Assembly: GCF_030158815.1 (NCBI RefSeq)
Contig: NZ_BPFZ01000009.1
Location: forward strand, 1 to 64,000
Reading direction: 5' to 3'
DNA length: 64,000 nt
From: Candidatus Phycosocius spiralis
GTDB taxonomy: Bacteria; Pseudomonadota; Alphaproteobacteria; Caulobacterales; Aquidulcibacteraceae
Shown: positions 18,504 through 27,110 of the stretch, piece by piece
How positions within the stretch are numbered: position 1 is the stretch's first letter
Layout of the letters: each line of letters starts with the position of its first letter
Position numbers and translations under genes: made by a program
The notes under the pieces: generated by a model
The model's database searches: none
What the model was told of the DNA's origin: nothing
The model's input: only the letters and a program-made list of their open reading frames with translations

Positions 18504-21023
18504 ATGAGTAATAAGTCACATAAGGATGCTTCTGAGTTGGGGCCAAAAGATAAGTCAGAGCATATACACAAAGTCACTCAATCTATGGAGGCTCCTGCAC
18601 CTGCCACAAAGACTGCCAAGGCTATGCATGCCGACAACCAAACAGAGGTAGAAGCCACGGCTCAGAAAAAATCAGTGCCGTCCCTATCGACATCCGTTGA
18701 ACTCTCTCAAGCCTCAGGCGGGGATCTAGCGGCGCGCTCAGATAGCGACCTAGACAGCACTGAACCAATGCAAGCGGCTGAAGCCAAAATGGCGTGGCAG
18801 ACGGCTGCGGAAGAACCAGATGGCAATGTTTCGATCAAAAAACGGCCAGCATACAAATCGACACCAACCTTGCTTTTTAGTTCTATTGGTTTAGCTATGA
18901 TTTGGGTGGCCGGGGTTGGTCACTATATCGTTCAGAACATCAACACGCTTAAGACTGATGAAGCGACGATGCTTGTCAGTTTTGCTGTCTTACTTTTTGG
19001 ACCGGTATTTGCGCTGCTTTCTGGCCTATTGGGGGAAAGTTTAGCTAAGTCACAACGCGAGTCTAAATTATTGTTGACTGCAGTGAGGCGCTTGTTACAT
19101 CCCAATCATGTTGCTGAGGGTGCCATTCGATCCACGGCGCAAGCTGTACAAGGTGAAATTGGCCGTCTTGAAGCAGCACTCGACCAGGTTGAAGAACGTC
19201 TTGCCCAAATTGAAACCCATGTTGACCAGCGTACGAAAGCCTTAAACCAAGCCGGAGAAATTGCCCGCCACAGCGCACAAAGCCTTGTCGTAACAATGGA
19301 ACAAGAACGCGATCACCTAAAGCAGGTGTTGGCTTCTTGGTCAGAAATAACCACACTTGCGGCCACCACAACCGCCCAAGCTACGGTGGATTTAGATCAA
19401 CGTGCCGCGCGATTGACCGAAGTGGCACAAAGCTTGGCTGTCCAATCCAGTCAAGTATCGGAATTAGCAGCTGGGTCGGCTGAACGCCTAGACCTTGCTG
19501 CCGGGCGGGCTACGAGTGCGATTGCGGATTTAGATAGTGCCGCGATGCGGGGCGAGGCTGCCCTAACACGCGCGCATGATCTCATGTTTCTTGCCCGCAT
19601 GCGTGCGGACGAAGCTATCACAAGTTTGGAAACTGCGGTGCAATCTCTCAATCAAGCCGCCACCGGGGCGAGCCAGTCTGCCCGCGAGGCATCCGCTACC
19701 ATTGTCGGGCAGGCAAAAGAAACACGCGACCTGTCGCTCGCCACCCTTGATGATGTCCGCACCACTGCAGAAGCCAATGCGCGCGCCGTAGTGGAAGCGC
19801 TTCGTGCTGAAGCCGCGGCTGCCCGCCTTGCAGGGGAAGAAACCCTAAAAAGCTTAAAGGCAAGTGGTGAGGTCATGCGTGAAACAGCCGAAGAAGCGCG
19901 CGAAAGGGCAAGCCAGCAAGTGATAGAAAACCAGCAAAGACTTGAACAGGCACGCCAAACGGCCTTTGATGTTGGTCACGCTGCAGATGAATTCCTTGAA
20001 TCTCGGGTGAAAGAAGCTCAGGCCTTGATTGAACAATCATCTGGCCTGTTGGATCAAACCGGTGTCCGTATCCAAGAGCGCTTTAGTGCTCTGGCGGCTG
20101 CTTGTGCCGATCAAGCACGTTCGGTTGAAGATGTGTTGGATGCCATGGATCGGCGGCTTGATCAATTACCACTTGAAGCTGAAGCGCGGGCGCATGCAAT
20201 TGAAACCGCTTTGAATGAAACGCTAGCCCGCCTCAATGCAGCTGGACGAAAGGCAGCCGACGAAACAGCAGCTTTGGACGAGGCTTTCCAAGTGCGTTTG
20301 CGCGATTCCTATGCTGCCTTAGCCGAAGTGGTTCATCGCCTTGGCGGGCTTTCCAGTGTTATGGCTCCTATCGGCCTTGGGGGTGCACAATCCGCATCTA
20401 CGCTCACTGCAATGCAAACTGCCCCATCTGTGCCCCCACAACCAGAGGTTTCGCCTCCAAATCCAATGGGTTCTAGTTCACTGGGTTCTAGTCCTACCGA
20501 CACCCACATTTCAACACCCAATACCTATAGGCCCCCTGACGGTTTGAACGCTGGTACACCTTCATTAAGGGGACGTTTGGCGATTTCCAGCCCAATCCCC
20601 TTAGAAGAGGATCCATTTGCAGAGCTACAGACGGATCGAAACGCGGCAGCCAATTCTGGTAGAAAGGGGAATTGGAGTTGGAAACAAGTCCTATCAACCC
20701 TCGACTCTAAAGATGGATCAACAGAAACATCCATGGTTTCAGCTTTAGTGAGCGATCTAGGCCTTGACCTATCCCTTAACGAGACGGCACTAGAAGAGCT
20801 CAATGGATTAGCAAGCCGATCCCGCGATCAAGCACGTCGTGCCGTTCGAAATATCATCCCAACCAAAGTCCTCGCGATGCGTCACCGCCTCTCCTCCGAT
20901 ACAGATTTACGAGGCGCCATTGTGCGATTTGTTGAGGCCCGTCGCGAAGCCGCCTCTAGAGGGCGGCTTAGAGATCACGAAGCCCGTCTCTATTTTACCG
21001 CAGATGCGGCCCTTGAAGCCTGA
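18504..21023 (+). CDS. TipN-like polarity protein (two membrane helices plus long coiled coil)
   Basis: About 839 residues. After an acidic, low-complexity N-terminus come two membrane helices (TLLFSSIGLAMIWVAGVG and MLVSFAVLLFGPVFALLSGL, around residues 125-190), then about 450 residues of Ala/Glu/Arg-rich coiled coil, a Pro/Ser linker, and a conserved C-terminal helical domain (ALVSDLGLDLSL, LRGAIVRFVEARRE). The size and order match TipN of Caulobacter, a birth-scar protein that marks the new pole and interacts with the ParA/PopZ and cytoskeletal systems. Identity rests on architecture and the C-terminal domain. The start may be 18426 (26 codons longer); 18504 follows a GGGTTGGG sequence. 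It overlaps the next convergent gene by 34 nt. Confidence 0.6.
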   Translation: MSNKSHKDASELGPKDKSEHIHKVTQSMEAPAPATKTAKAMHADNQTEVEATAQKKSVPSLSTSVELSQASGGDLAARSDSDLDSTEPMQAAEAKMAWQTAAEEPDGNVSIKKRPAYKSTPTLLFSSIGLAMIWVAGVGHYIVQNINTLKTDEATMLVSFAVLLFGPVFALLSGLLGESLAKSQRESKLLLTAVRRLLHPNHVAEGAIRSTAQAVQGEIGRLEAALDQVEERLAQIETHVDQRTKALNQAGEIARHSAQSLVVTMEQERDHLKQVLASWSEITTLAATTTAQATVDLDQRAARLTEVAQSLAVQSSQVSELAAGSAERLDLAAGRATSAIADLDSAAMRGEAALTRAHDLMFLARMRADEAITSLETAVQSLNQAATGASQSAREASATIVGQAKETRDLSLATLDDVRTTAEANARAVVEALRAEAAAARLAGEETLKSLKASGEVMRETAEEARERASQQVIENQQRLEQARQTAFDVGHAADEFLESRVKEAQALIEQSSGLLDQTGVRIQERFSALAAACADQARSVEDVLDAMDRRLDQLPLEAEARAHAIETALNETLARLNAAGRKAADETAALDEAFQVRLRDSYAALAEVVHRLGGLSSVMAPIGLGGAQSASTLTAMQTAPSVPPQPEVSPPNPMGSSSLGSSPTDTHISTPNTYRPPDGLNAGTPSLRGRLAISSPIPLEEDPFAELQTDRNAAANSGRKGNWSWKQVLSTLDSKDGSTETSMVSALVSDLGLDLSLNETALEELNGLASRSRDQARRAVRNIIPTKVLAMRHRLSSDTDLRGAIVRFVEARREAASRGRLRDHEARLYFTADAALEA

Positions 21024-21646
21024 TCGGCCTTGATGGCTTCAAGTGACCAGTTCATGGTCTTTAAAGCAAAGTCCCTAGTGGCCAGTTCAAGCGCACGTGC
21101 AGGTTGGGTGACATTGCCGCGGGGCGCAATTGCTTCGCCAACGATAACCCTGGAAGCAATTGGTTTACCGCTATAAGCGTCGATCAGACGGGCTGAAGCC
21201 TCAATCCGTGCTACACCTTTTTTACGTCCTTGGGGTTCAGTGACTTGAAAATCACTAACGTCAAAATGAACTTCATAGTCAGGGCGGGCTATTGTGACCG
21301 CACGAACCGCCGACACAAAAGCTCCAGCACGGTCAAAGGTTTCGAGCACGACGTTTTGGATCGATATTGCCGAAGATGCAGAAAACTTTAATCCTTCAAC
21401 ATAAGCGTAAGTCTTATCCTCCCGCATCACCGCAATGCCATTCCCATCTAAAACCGTTGGCAGGTTTGGCAGGCCAATTCCAATGCTAAAGGGGCTTTGC
21501 TGAGCCAAGCGGACCGTATTTGGATCCGCGCGCATGGCAACTACCAATGGGGCTTTTGCGGGTTTTGGCAGTAAAGTGATACATCCTGCCACAGGGATTA
21601 AGACCAACATAACCGCCAGAATCAAACCAAGTCGTTGAGGGTGCAT
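20990..21646 (-). CDS. ABC-type transport auxiliary lipoprotein (PqiC-like) of the MCE operon
   Basis: A 218-residue lipoprotein with a signal peptide and lipobox VAGC (Cys about residue 22), matching the PqiC-like auxiliary component family. It is the fourth gene of the MCE operon and presumably sits at the outer membrane as a docking partner for the MCE protein. The ATG at 21646 overlaps the TAA of the MlaD-like gene by one nt (TAATG). A start four codons earlier is also open. The 3' end overlaps the TipN-like gene. Confidence 0.85.
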   Translation of the reverse strand: MHPQRLGLILAVMLVLIPVAGCITLLPKPAKAPLVVAMRADPNTVRLAQQSPFSIGIGLPNLPTVLDGNGIAVMREDKTYAYVEGLKFSASSAISIQNVVLETFDRAGAFVSAVRAVTIARPDYEVHFDVSDFQVTEPQGRKKGVARIEASARLIDAYSGKPIASRVIVGEAIAPRGNVTQPARALELATRDFALKTMNWSLEAIKADQASRAASAVK

Positions 21647-22740
21647 TATTGTTTCCATTTCACTGTCGCAGGAGGTGGGCGATTAACCAATTCCATTGGA
21701 TTGCGATTGATCTGCTGACCAAGTGCATCAAAAGTCATCGCTGTATTGCGAATTTCCTGCGATGCCCTGCTCAAATCAGGCAAGGTTTGTTCGGCACCCG
21801 TTTTGAAAAAATGATCAATCGAGACCACGGCACGGTTTGTATTCTCGGCCACAGCTCCAAATTGGTTGGTCGCGATACGCATAGCAATGGCGGTATCATT
21901 AAACTCTTTCATGGTAGCCTGCGCTTGGGTTAGGGATTCCATGGTTTTAGCTAATGTCAGTTCCGCGCCCCCAGACAAAGAATTGGCATCCTCATTGAGA
22001 CCTTCAACTAAAAGACGGCTCGCACGGATTAAGCCATGAGACTCATCACTTAAAGTCTTGGATTGAACAATTAGGTTTTTTCCTAATACATCATAAGTGA
22101 CTGCTACCTTTAAACTTTGGTCTGAGAATTTTCTCGCTGTGCGAGCCAAAACAATTGCTTCCTGATTGGTCTGACGAAATGCTTCAGCGGCGAGGCTCGC
22201 TTCCTTTAAGATATTGGTAAAATTGTCCATGTTTTCAGCGCTTAAAAGCTTATTTAGGCGCGTGACGGCTTCAAGGGAGGATGAAAGTATACTTTCCCCA
22301 TCCTGTAACACACGATCTAATTGGCCACGTTGGCTACGAATAATTGGCGGGTTTTGACCGATGCGTGGATACAGGCGTTTTGCGCCATCTGAACCTGCCA
22401 GAATTTGGATATAGGCAGATCCGGTTAATCCAGAAGGTTCCAATTGGGCTATCGAATCAGTCTTGACCGGCGTCGCACTTTGAACGCGTATCCTTGCCAC
22501 CACGTCCTTGGGGTTTTTCACACTGAGATTTAATGCCGTGACTTCACCAACTTTGATCCCATTAAACCTAACTTCGCCGCCGACTTCCAATCCTCGGACT
22601 GGACCTTCAAAAATGACTTCAAAATGGGATTCTTGTTTATCAATCCCTGAATTGCTCATCCAGAGGGTAAAAAAGATCGCGGAGAAAAGCGCTAATATGG
22701 TGAACAATCCGATCATCACATAATTGGCACGTGTTTCCAT
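21646..22740 (-). CDS. mlaD: MlaD-family (MCE domain) lipid-transport protein
   Basis: About 364 residues: an N-terminal membrane anchor (ANYVMIGLFTILALFSAIFF), an MCE domain (HFEVIFEGPVRGLEVGGEVRFNGIKVGEV), then a long helical C-terminus with repeated coiled-coil stretches. MCE proteins form hexameric rings that carry lipid between the inner and outer membranes. It is longer than E. coli MlaD (183 residues), so it is closer to the long single-MCE proteins of alphaproteobacteria and mycobacteria. The ATG at 22740 is 1 nt from the TGA of the upstream ATPase gene (TGAGATG), which fixes the start; the open frame to 22788 is inside that gene. Confidence 0.93.
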   Translation of the reverse strand: METRANYVMIGLFTILALFSAIFFTLWMSNSGIDKQESHFEVIFEGPVRGLEVGGEVRFNGIKVGEVTALNLSVKNPKDVVARIRVQSATPVKTDSIAQLEPSGLTGSAYIQILAGSDGAKRLYPRIGQNPPIIRSQRGQLDRVLQDGESILSSSLEAVTRLNKLLSAENMDNFTNILKEASLAAEAFRQTNQEAIVLARTARKFSDQSLKVAVTYDVLGKNLIVQSKTLSDESHGLIRASRLLVEGLNEDANSLSGGAELTLAKTMESLTQAQATMKEFNDTAIAMRIATNQFGAVAENTNRAVVSIDHFFKTGAEQTLPDLSRASQEIRNTAMTFDALGQQINRNPMELVNRPPPATVKWKQ

Positions 22741-22741
22741 C

Positions 22742-23554
22742 TCACCCTCCAACCAATCCCAATGCGGCACGCCCGCGCGGCCCACCAAAATACTCAGCCA
22801 ACCAACCCGTGGCGTGTTGGCGTAAATAATCTAAAGGCCCGATAGCTATAACTCTGCCTTCTGCCAATGCTGCAACACGATCGCACGCGTCGCGCAAGGT
22901 ATCTAAATCATGCGTAATGAGGAAAATTGTTAGCCCTAAAGTCTCTTTAAGTTCATTAACCAGTTCATCAAACCGACCAGCCGTGATAGGGTCAAGACCG
23001 GCTGTAGGCTCATCCAGAAACAAAATATCTGGATCAAGGGCGATTGCGCGCGCTAAGGCTGCGCGTTTGCGCATCCCACCAGATAATTCTGAGGGCAATT
23101 TATGGGCAGAGGATAAAGGCAGACCCGCCATTAAAATCTTCAAATCAGCAATCTCGGACGCTAAACTCTTGGGCAAGTTTGTATGTTCGCTGATCGGAAC
23201 CAACACATTTTCATGCACGGTTAAGTTTGAAAATAAAGCGCCATCTTGAAACATAACGCCCCATTTTGAATCGAGTGCTTGGCGCTGGCCTGCATCACCC
23301 GACCAGACATTATAGCCAAGGACATGGACTTGGCCTTCAGAAGGCTGGCGTAACCCGATAATGCCCCGCATCAAGACCGATTTTCCAGTACCCGAACCAC
23401 CGACAATACCGATGGTTTCACCCCGCATTACGTCCAGATCCAAATTTTCATGAATGGTAACTTTGCCAAAGCGATTGGCAATACCCCGCAAACGGATCGC
23501 GATTTGATCCTCCGGCAAATCCAGAATGGGGGTGAGGGCATGCGCCGGGTTCAT
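22742..23554 (-). CDS. mlaF: MlaF-like ABC transporter ATP-binding protein
   Basis: A 270-residue ATPase. Walker A GGSGTGKS (52-59), signature LSGGM (157-161), Walker B DILFLDEPTAGLD (176-188) and switch His215 (ITHDLD) are all intact. It powers the MCE lipid transporter from the cytoplasm. Its ATG overlaps the permease stop by 4 nt (ATGA), and the MCE gene follows after 1 nt. The C-terminal extension (WLAEYFGGPRG) is typical of MlaF. Confidence 0.94.
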   Translation of the reverse strand: MNPAHALTPILDLPEDQIAIRLRGIANRFGKVTIHENLDLDVMRGETIGIVGGSGTGKSVLMRGIIGLRQPSEGQVHVLGYNVWSGDAGQRQALDSKWGVMFQDGALFSNLTVHENVLVPISEHTNLPKSLASEIADLKILMAGLPLSSAHKLPSELSGGMRKRAALARAIALDPDILFLDEPTAGLDPITAGRFDELVNELKETLGLTIFLITHDLDTLRDACDRVAALAEGRVIAIGPLDYLRQHATGWLAEYFGGPRGRAALGLVGG

Positions 23555-24681
23555 ATCCCTAATTCCATATAGATTAATGCAAAAACCGCCTCGACCACAA
23601 TGACCATAAAAAGAGCTTGCACCACCGAAGCGGTGGTGCGCTGACCAAGTGAAATGACATTATTGGCCACATTTAGTCCTTGGCGACAGCCAATGATAGC
23701 GATGATAATGGCAAACACTGGTGCTTTAGCCATGCCAGCCCAAAATTGATCTACACCGACATTATTGGTTAGGCGTGTGAAGAATAAAGTCAGACTAAGG
23801 TCCAAAGTGAGTACCGTGACCAATGCCCCGCCAGCTATCCCCGCAAGCATCGCTAAAAACGTCAAGATCGGGAACATCACTAAAAGGGCAATGACCCTTG
23901 GTACCACCAGCATATCCATAGGATTCATTCCCAAGATACGTAACGCATCTATTTCTTGAGTCATTTTCATGGATCCAATTTGGGCGGTAAAGGAAGAATC
24001 TGACCTTCCAGCCAATATGATCGCAGTGATCAAGACGCCAAATTCTCGCAAAACTGCAAAACCAACCAATTCGATCGTGAAAATCGATGCCCCAAAATCT
24101 TGCAAAATCGTTTTGCCTAAAAAAGCAAGAACCGATCCGATAAAAAAAGATAAGGTCATGACGATTGGTACTGCGTTAACACCAGCACTTTCTGCTACCG
24201 CAAACGTCGGCAACCATCGAACACTACTTGGATTTAAAATGGCGCGCCAACAGGCCACAATGGTTTCGCCTAAAAAACCTAAAGTATCGACCATTTCATC
24301 ATAAATCTGAACGACACTGCGGCCAATGTGCTCCAAAAATTGGTGAACAGATGAAGTGATGCGGGTTTCAACATTTCTTCCCTGCGTGTGTTTGCGGACT
24401 TCGCCCAACATACGCCCTGCTACTGGGTGATCACCAATTAAAATGGCAGGACTTTCTAGCGAAGAGGCTAATGCCTTTTCGATGGCATAGGCACCGGCTG
24501 TATCGAGATCTTTTAACTGCGCAACATCTACAATAGCCGGGCGATGTGCATTTAGCCCACGAACAACGCGCAATCGCGCATCCAACGCACCAATTGTATG
24601 AATGGTCCAATCACCAGACACCCGCAGGACGGGCCCCTTACTGCTCGTAACGATCGAAAATTGGGCCTCTAAGGGTGACAA
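23551..24681 (-). CDS. mlaE: MlaE-family permease with N-terminal STAS-like domain
   Basis: A 376-residue inner-membrane permease of the MCE transporter. Residues 1-110 form a STAS-like domain (LRVSGDWTIHTIGALDARL), fused here to the MlaE permease (about 130-376) with IVMTLSFFIGSVLAF, EFGVLITAIILAGRSDSSFTAQIG and EIDALRILGMNP, all family hallmarks. In E. coli the STAS domain is the separate MlaB. The reading frame has no ATG or GTG upstream; it starts with TTG at 24681, preceded by a strong GAGGAAGG ribosome site. First gene of the operon mlaE-mlaF-mlaD-lipoprotein. Confidence 0.93.
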   Translation of the reverse strand: MSPLEAQFSIVTSSKGPVLRVSGDWTIHTIGALDARLRVVRGLNAHRPAIVDVAQLKDLDTAGAYAIEKALASSLESPAILIGDHPVAGRMLGEVRKHTQGRNVETRITSSVHQFLEHIGRSVVQIYDEMVDTLGFLGETIVACWRAILNPSSVRWLPTFAVAESAGVNAVPIVMTLSFFIGSVLAFLGKTILQDFGASIFTIELVGFAVLREFGVLITAIILAGRSDSSFTAQIGSMKMTQEIDALRILGMNPMDMLVVPRVIALLVMFPILTFLAMLAGIAGGALVTVLTLDLSLTLFFTRLTNNVGVDQFWAGMAKAPVFAIIIAIIGCRQGLNVANNVISLGQRTTASVVQALFMVIVVEAVFALIYMELGI

Positions 24682-24981
24682 TGAATGGCCTTCCTCATTT
24701 GTCAGCCGACAACAGCATAGTTGGTTGAAACATGAATGGCCTGTTTATCCCAGAGTTCCAATGCAAAATAGGGGGGGCATGCCTCTTATTTCATCAGATT
24801 GTTTCGACCTATATCATGCCCGCCTAGCATTATGGATCAACGGTTTTATGTGACTTCTAGACGTGCATGTCACCTACTGCTTGACCTGCTTCAACGTGAT
24901 TAGACCGTAAAATCGAAACGATAGTTGGATCGTGGATGGAATGTCTGTTAAGCAGATGTTGATCAAGCAAGTAGAAGCAAG
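24682..24981. other. 300-nt gap between mlaE and the dipeptide epimerase gene
   Basis: The interval should hold the divergent promoters for the MCE operon and the epimerase gene. I see the mlaE ribosome site near 24690 and a weak AAGCAAG stretch before 24982. A small + frame ending at 24853 starts inside mlaE and has no coding character. No RNA gene or repeat is recognised. Confidence 0.5.
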
Positions 24982-25959
24982 ATGCAGTTTCATATCACTC
25001 AAGAGGTATGGCCCTTAAAAGGGGTGTTTCGCATAGCACGCGGTGCGCGAACCCAAGCCGAAGTCGTCACTGTTACCTTGTCGGCGCATGGATATGTCGG
25101 GCGCGGTGAATGCGTACCCTATGCCCACTATCAAGAAGATTGCAACACCGTGATTGCGCAACTAGAGGCTGTTCGCCCCCTAGTTGAGTTAGGGATTGAT
25201 CGAACTAGGTGTCAGGAAATCTTACCAGCCGGGGCAGCGCGAAATGCACTTGATTGCGCGTTGTGGGACTTGGAAGCCAAGACATCGGACCAGCCAGTTT
25301 GGGCTTTAGCAGGCTTACCTGAACCCAAGCCTGTCATCACTGCTTTGACCATTTCACTTGATACCCCCGAAGCTATGGCACGGGCGGCACAATTTGCCCA
25401 CCTTTGGCCGGTACTGAAAGTCAAATTGGGTGGGGAGCATGACCTAGAGTGTGTACGCCAAATTGCCAGCGCCCGTCCCGATGCCCGATTGATTGTCGAT
25501 GCTAACGAAGGCATGAGCGCGCAAACCTTGCCAAAGCTCTTAGCTCAAGCGCGCAAGCTGAACATCGACCTAGTTGAACAACCCTTTGGCGTTAAAAAAG
25601 ATAAAAAATTGGGGCAATTGGCTGCCCCTATTGCAATCTGCGCCGACGAGAGTTTTCATACCAGTGCCGATATCGAGCACTTGGTGCAAAACTACGATGC
25701 TGTGAATGTCAAATTGGATAAAGCGGGAGGCTTCACAGAAGCCCTCGCCTCGATCAAAGCTGCACGTGCCGCTGGTTTGCGGGTGATGATGGGATGTATG
25801 GTTGGTACAAGCCTTGTCACAGCGCCAGCTGTCCTTTTGGCCCAACTGGCCGATTGGGTTGATTTGGATGGCCCCATATTGTTGGAGCTCGATCGTGAAC
25901 CCAGCTTAGTGTATGAAGGTCCTTTTGTTCATCCCCCCCTTAAAGCCTTATGGGGATGA
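24982..25959 (+). CDS. Dipeptide epimerase (L-Ala-D/L-Glu epimerase, enolase superfamily)
   Basis: A 325-residue member of the muconate-lactonizing-enzyme subgroup. Catalytic residues are visible: the first Lys pair in LKVKLG (146-148), metal ligands Asp173 (DAN), Glu199 (VEQP) and Asp222 (ADES), and the second Lys in KLDKAGG (244-247). This set is the dipeptide-epimerase pattern, which racemises the C-terminal residue of dipeptides such as L-Ala-D-Glu from recycled peptidoglycan. The exact dipeptide preference cannot be read from sequence. A DUF2817 peptidase gene follows after 33 nt on the same strand, which supports use of peptidoglycan or other dipeptides. Confidence 0.92.
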   Translation: MQFHITQEVWPLKGVFRIARGARTQAEVVTVTLSAHGYVGRGECVPYAHYQEDCNTVIAQLEAVRPLVELGIDRTRCQEILPAGAARNALDCALWDLEAKTSDQPVWALAGLPEPKPVITALTISLDTPEAMARAAQFAHLWPVLKVKLGGEHDLECVRQIASARPDARLIVDANEGMSAQTLPKLLAQARKLNIDLVEQPFGVKKDKKLGQLAAPIAICADESFHTSADIEHLVQNYDAVNVKLDKAGGFTEALASIKAARAAGLRVMMGCMVGTSLVTAPAVLLAQLADWVDLDGPILLELDREPSLVYEGPFVHPPLKALWG

Positions 25960-25991
25960 AGGCTTGGTATGATCACCCTAACGTGGCTTGA

Positions 25992-27110
25992 ATGACTTAT
26001 TGGACAGACCTTACTCCGATTAGTACATATTTTTCGGCTACTTATCTGGAAGCGCGCGAAAAATTTTTAATGGTGGCGCAAAGCCACAATGCAAAGATTG
26101 AGCGACATATCCTCCCCCACGCGCGAGGGCCTGGAGGGCTTGAACTTTCACTCGATTGCGCTATCCTTGGGCCAGATCAACCCAGCGCGGCCATCGTTAT
26201 CATTTCAGGCACCCATGGTCCTGAAGGATATTGTGGGTCTGGGGTACAGTTCGGACTAATGGCGAGTGGCTGGGCGCAAACTTGGGCCAACAACATAAGG
26301 CTGGTCTTCATTCATGCTCATAACCCTTTTGGCTTTGCCTGGGATAGTCGGTTCAACGAAGACAATATCGACCTGAACCGAAACTACTTACCAGATTTTT
26401 CAAAAGATTTGCCGGCAAACCCCATCTACGATTTGTTGGCGAACTGGGCAGCTCCTCGTCAACGCGATGCAGGCACGCTTACACAAAGCCATGTGAAGCT
26501 ATTGGAGTTTGGTCGTGAGCATGGTCTCGACTTATTGCAGGCAGCTCTAACTGGGGGGCAGTATAGCCATCCCAAGGGCCTTTATTTTGGGGGATTTGCA
26601 CCTAGTTGGTCCAATCGTACCTTGCATGAGTTAATCGCGCGTCATTGTGTAGGACTGGATTGTGTTGTCACCTTAGATTTACACACAGGCCTTGGGTCTT
26701 ATGGGCATGGCGAACTCATCACGCAGGCGAGTTTTTCCTGCGATCATTATCGTCGCCAGCGCGACATTTGGGGTGATCAAATACGCTCAACCAAGGACAT
26801 AGATTCAGTTTCGTCCGATCTTTCAGGCACGCTGGATGGAGCAATCTTGGCAGCACTAGAGCCAACATGGACGGTGTGTGTAGCCCTTGAATTTGGTACC
26901 TTGGATGCCTTTAGTGTCTTTACAGCAACGCAAGCCTCGAGCTGGTTGCATTGCTATGGCAACCCAGAAGGACCAGAGGCCGCTGAAATTCGACAAGCCA
27001 GCCGCGCAGCCTTTTACCCAGAGGAGGAAAGCTGGAAAGAGATGGTCTGGGCCCGCAGCTTAGACGTGATCGGCCGCGCTGCTGACTATTTAGGAAAATC
27101 TGCGACCTAG
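25992..27110 (+). CDS. DUF2817 zinc metallopeptidase-like protein (M14-related)
   Basis: A 372-residue protein of the DUF2817 family, related to M14 carboxypeptidases. The zinc-site region reads IISGTHGPEGYCGSG (His and Glu as expected ligands), followed by IDLNRNYL, then DLHTGLGSYGHGE, and a later catalytic-type Glu in CVALEFGTLD. No signal peptide is present, so it is cytosolic. With the epimerase 33 nt upstream it probably trims amino acids or amides from small peptides, for example muropeptides (inference). Its stop codon interlocks by 4 nt (CTAG) with the convergent MFS gene. Confidence 0.85.
   Translation: MTYWTDLTPISTYFSATYLEAREKFLMVAQSHNAKIERHILPHARGPGGLELSLDCAILGPDQPSAAIVIISGTHGPEGYCGSGVQFGLMASGWAQTWANNIRLVFIHAHNPFGFAWDSRFNEDNIDLNRNYLPDFSKDLPANPIYDLLANWAAPRQRDAGTLTQSHVKLLEFGREHGLDLLQAALTGGQYSHPKGLYFGGFAPSWSNRTLHELIARHCVGLDCVVTLDLHTGLGSYGHGELITQASFSCDHYRRQRDIWGDQIRSTKDIDSVSSDLSGTLDGAILAALEPTWTVCVALEFGTLDAFSVFTATQASSWLHCYGNPEGPEAAEIRQASRAAFYPEEESWKEMVWARSLDVIGRAADYLGKSAT

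Noticed and set aside
23969-24304. 111-codon + frame opposite mlaE
   Set aside because: Antisense to a conserved permease; composition is Lys/Thr/Ala-biased and no start context.
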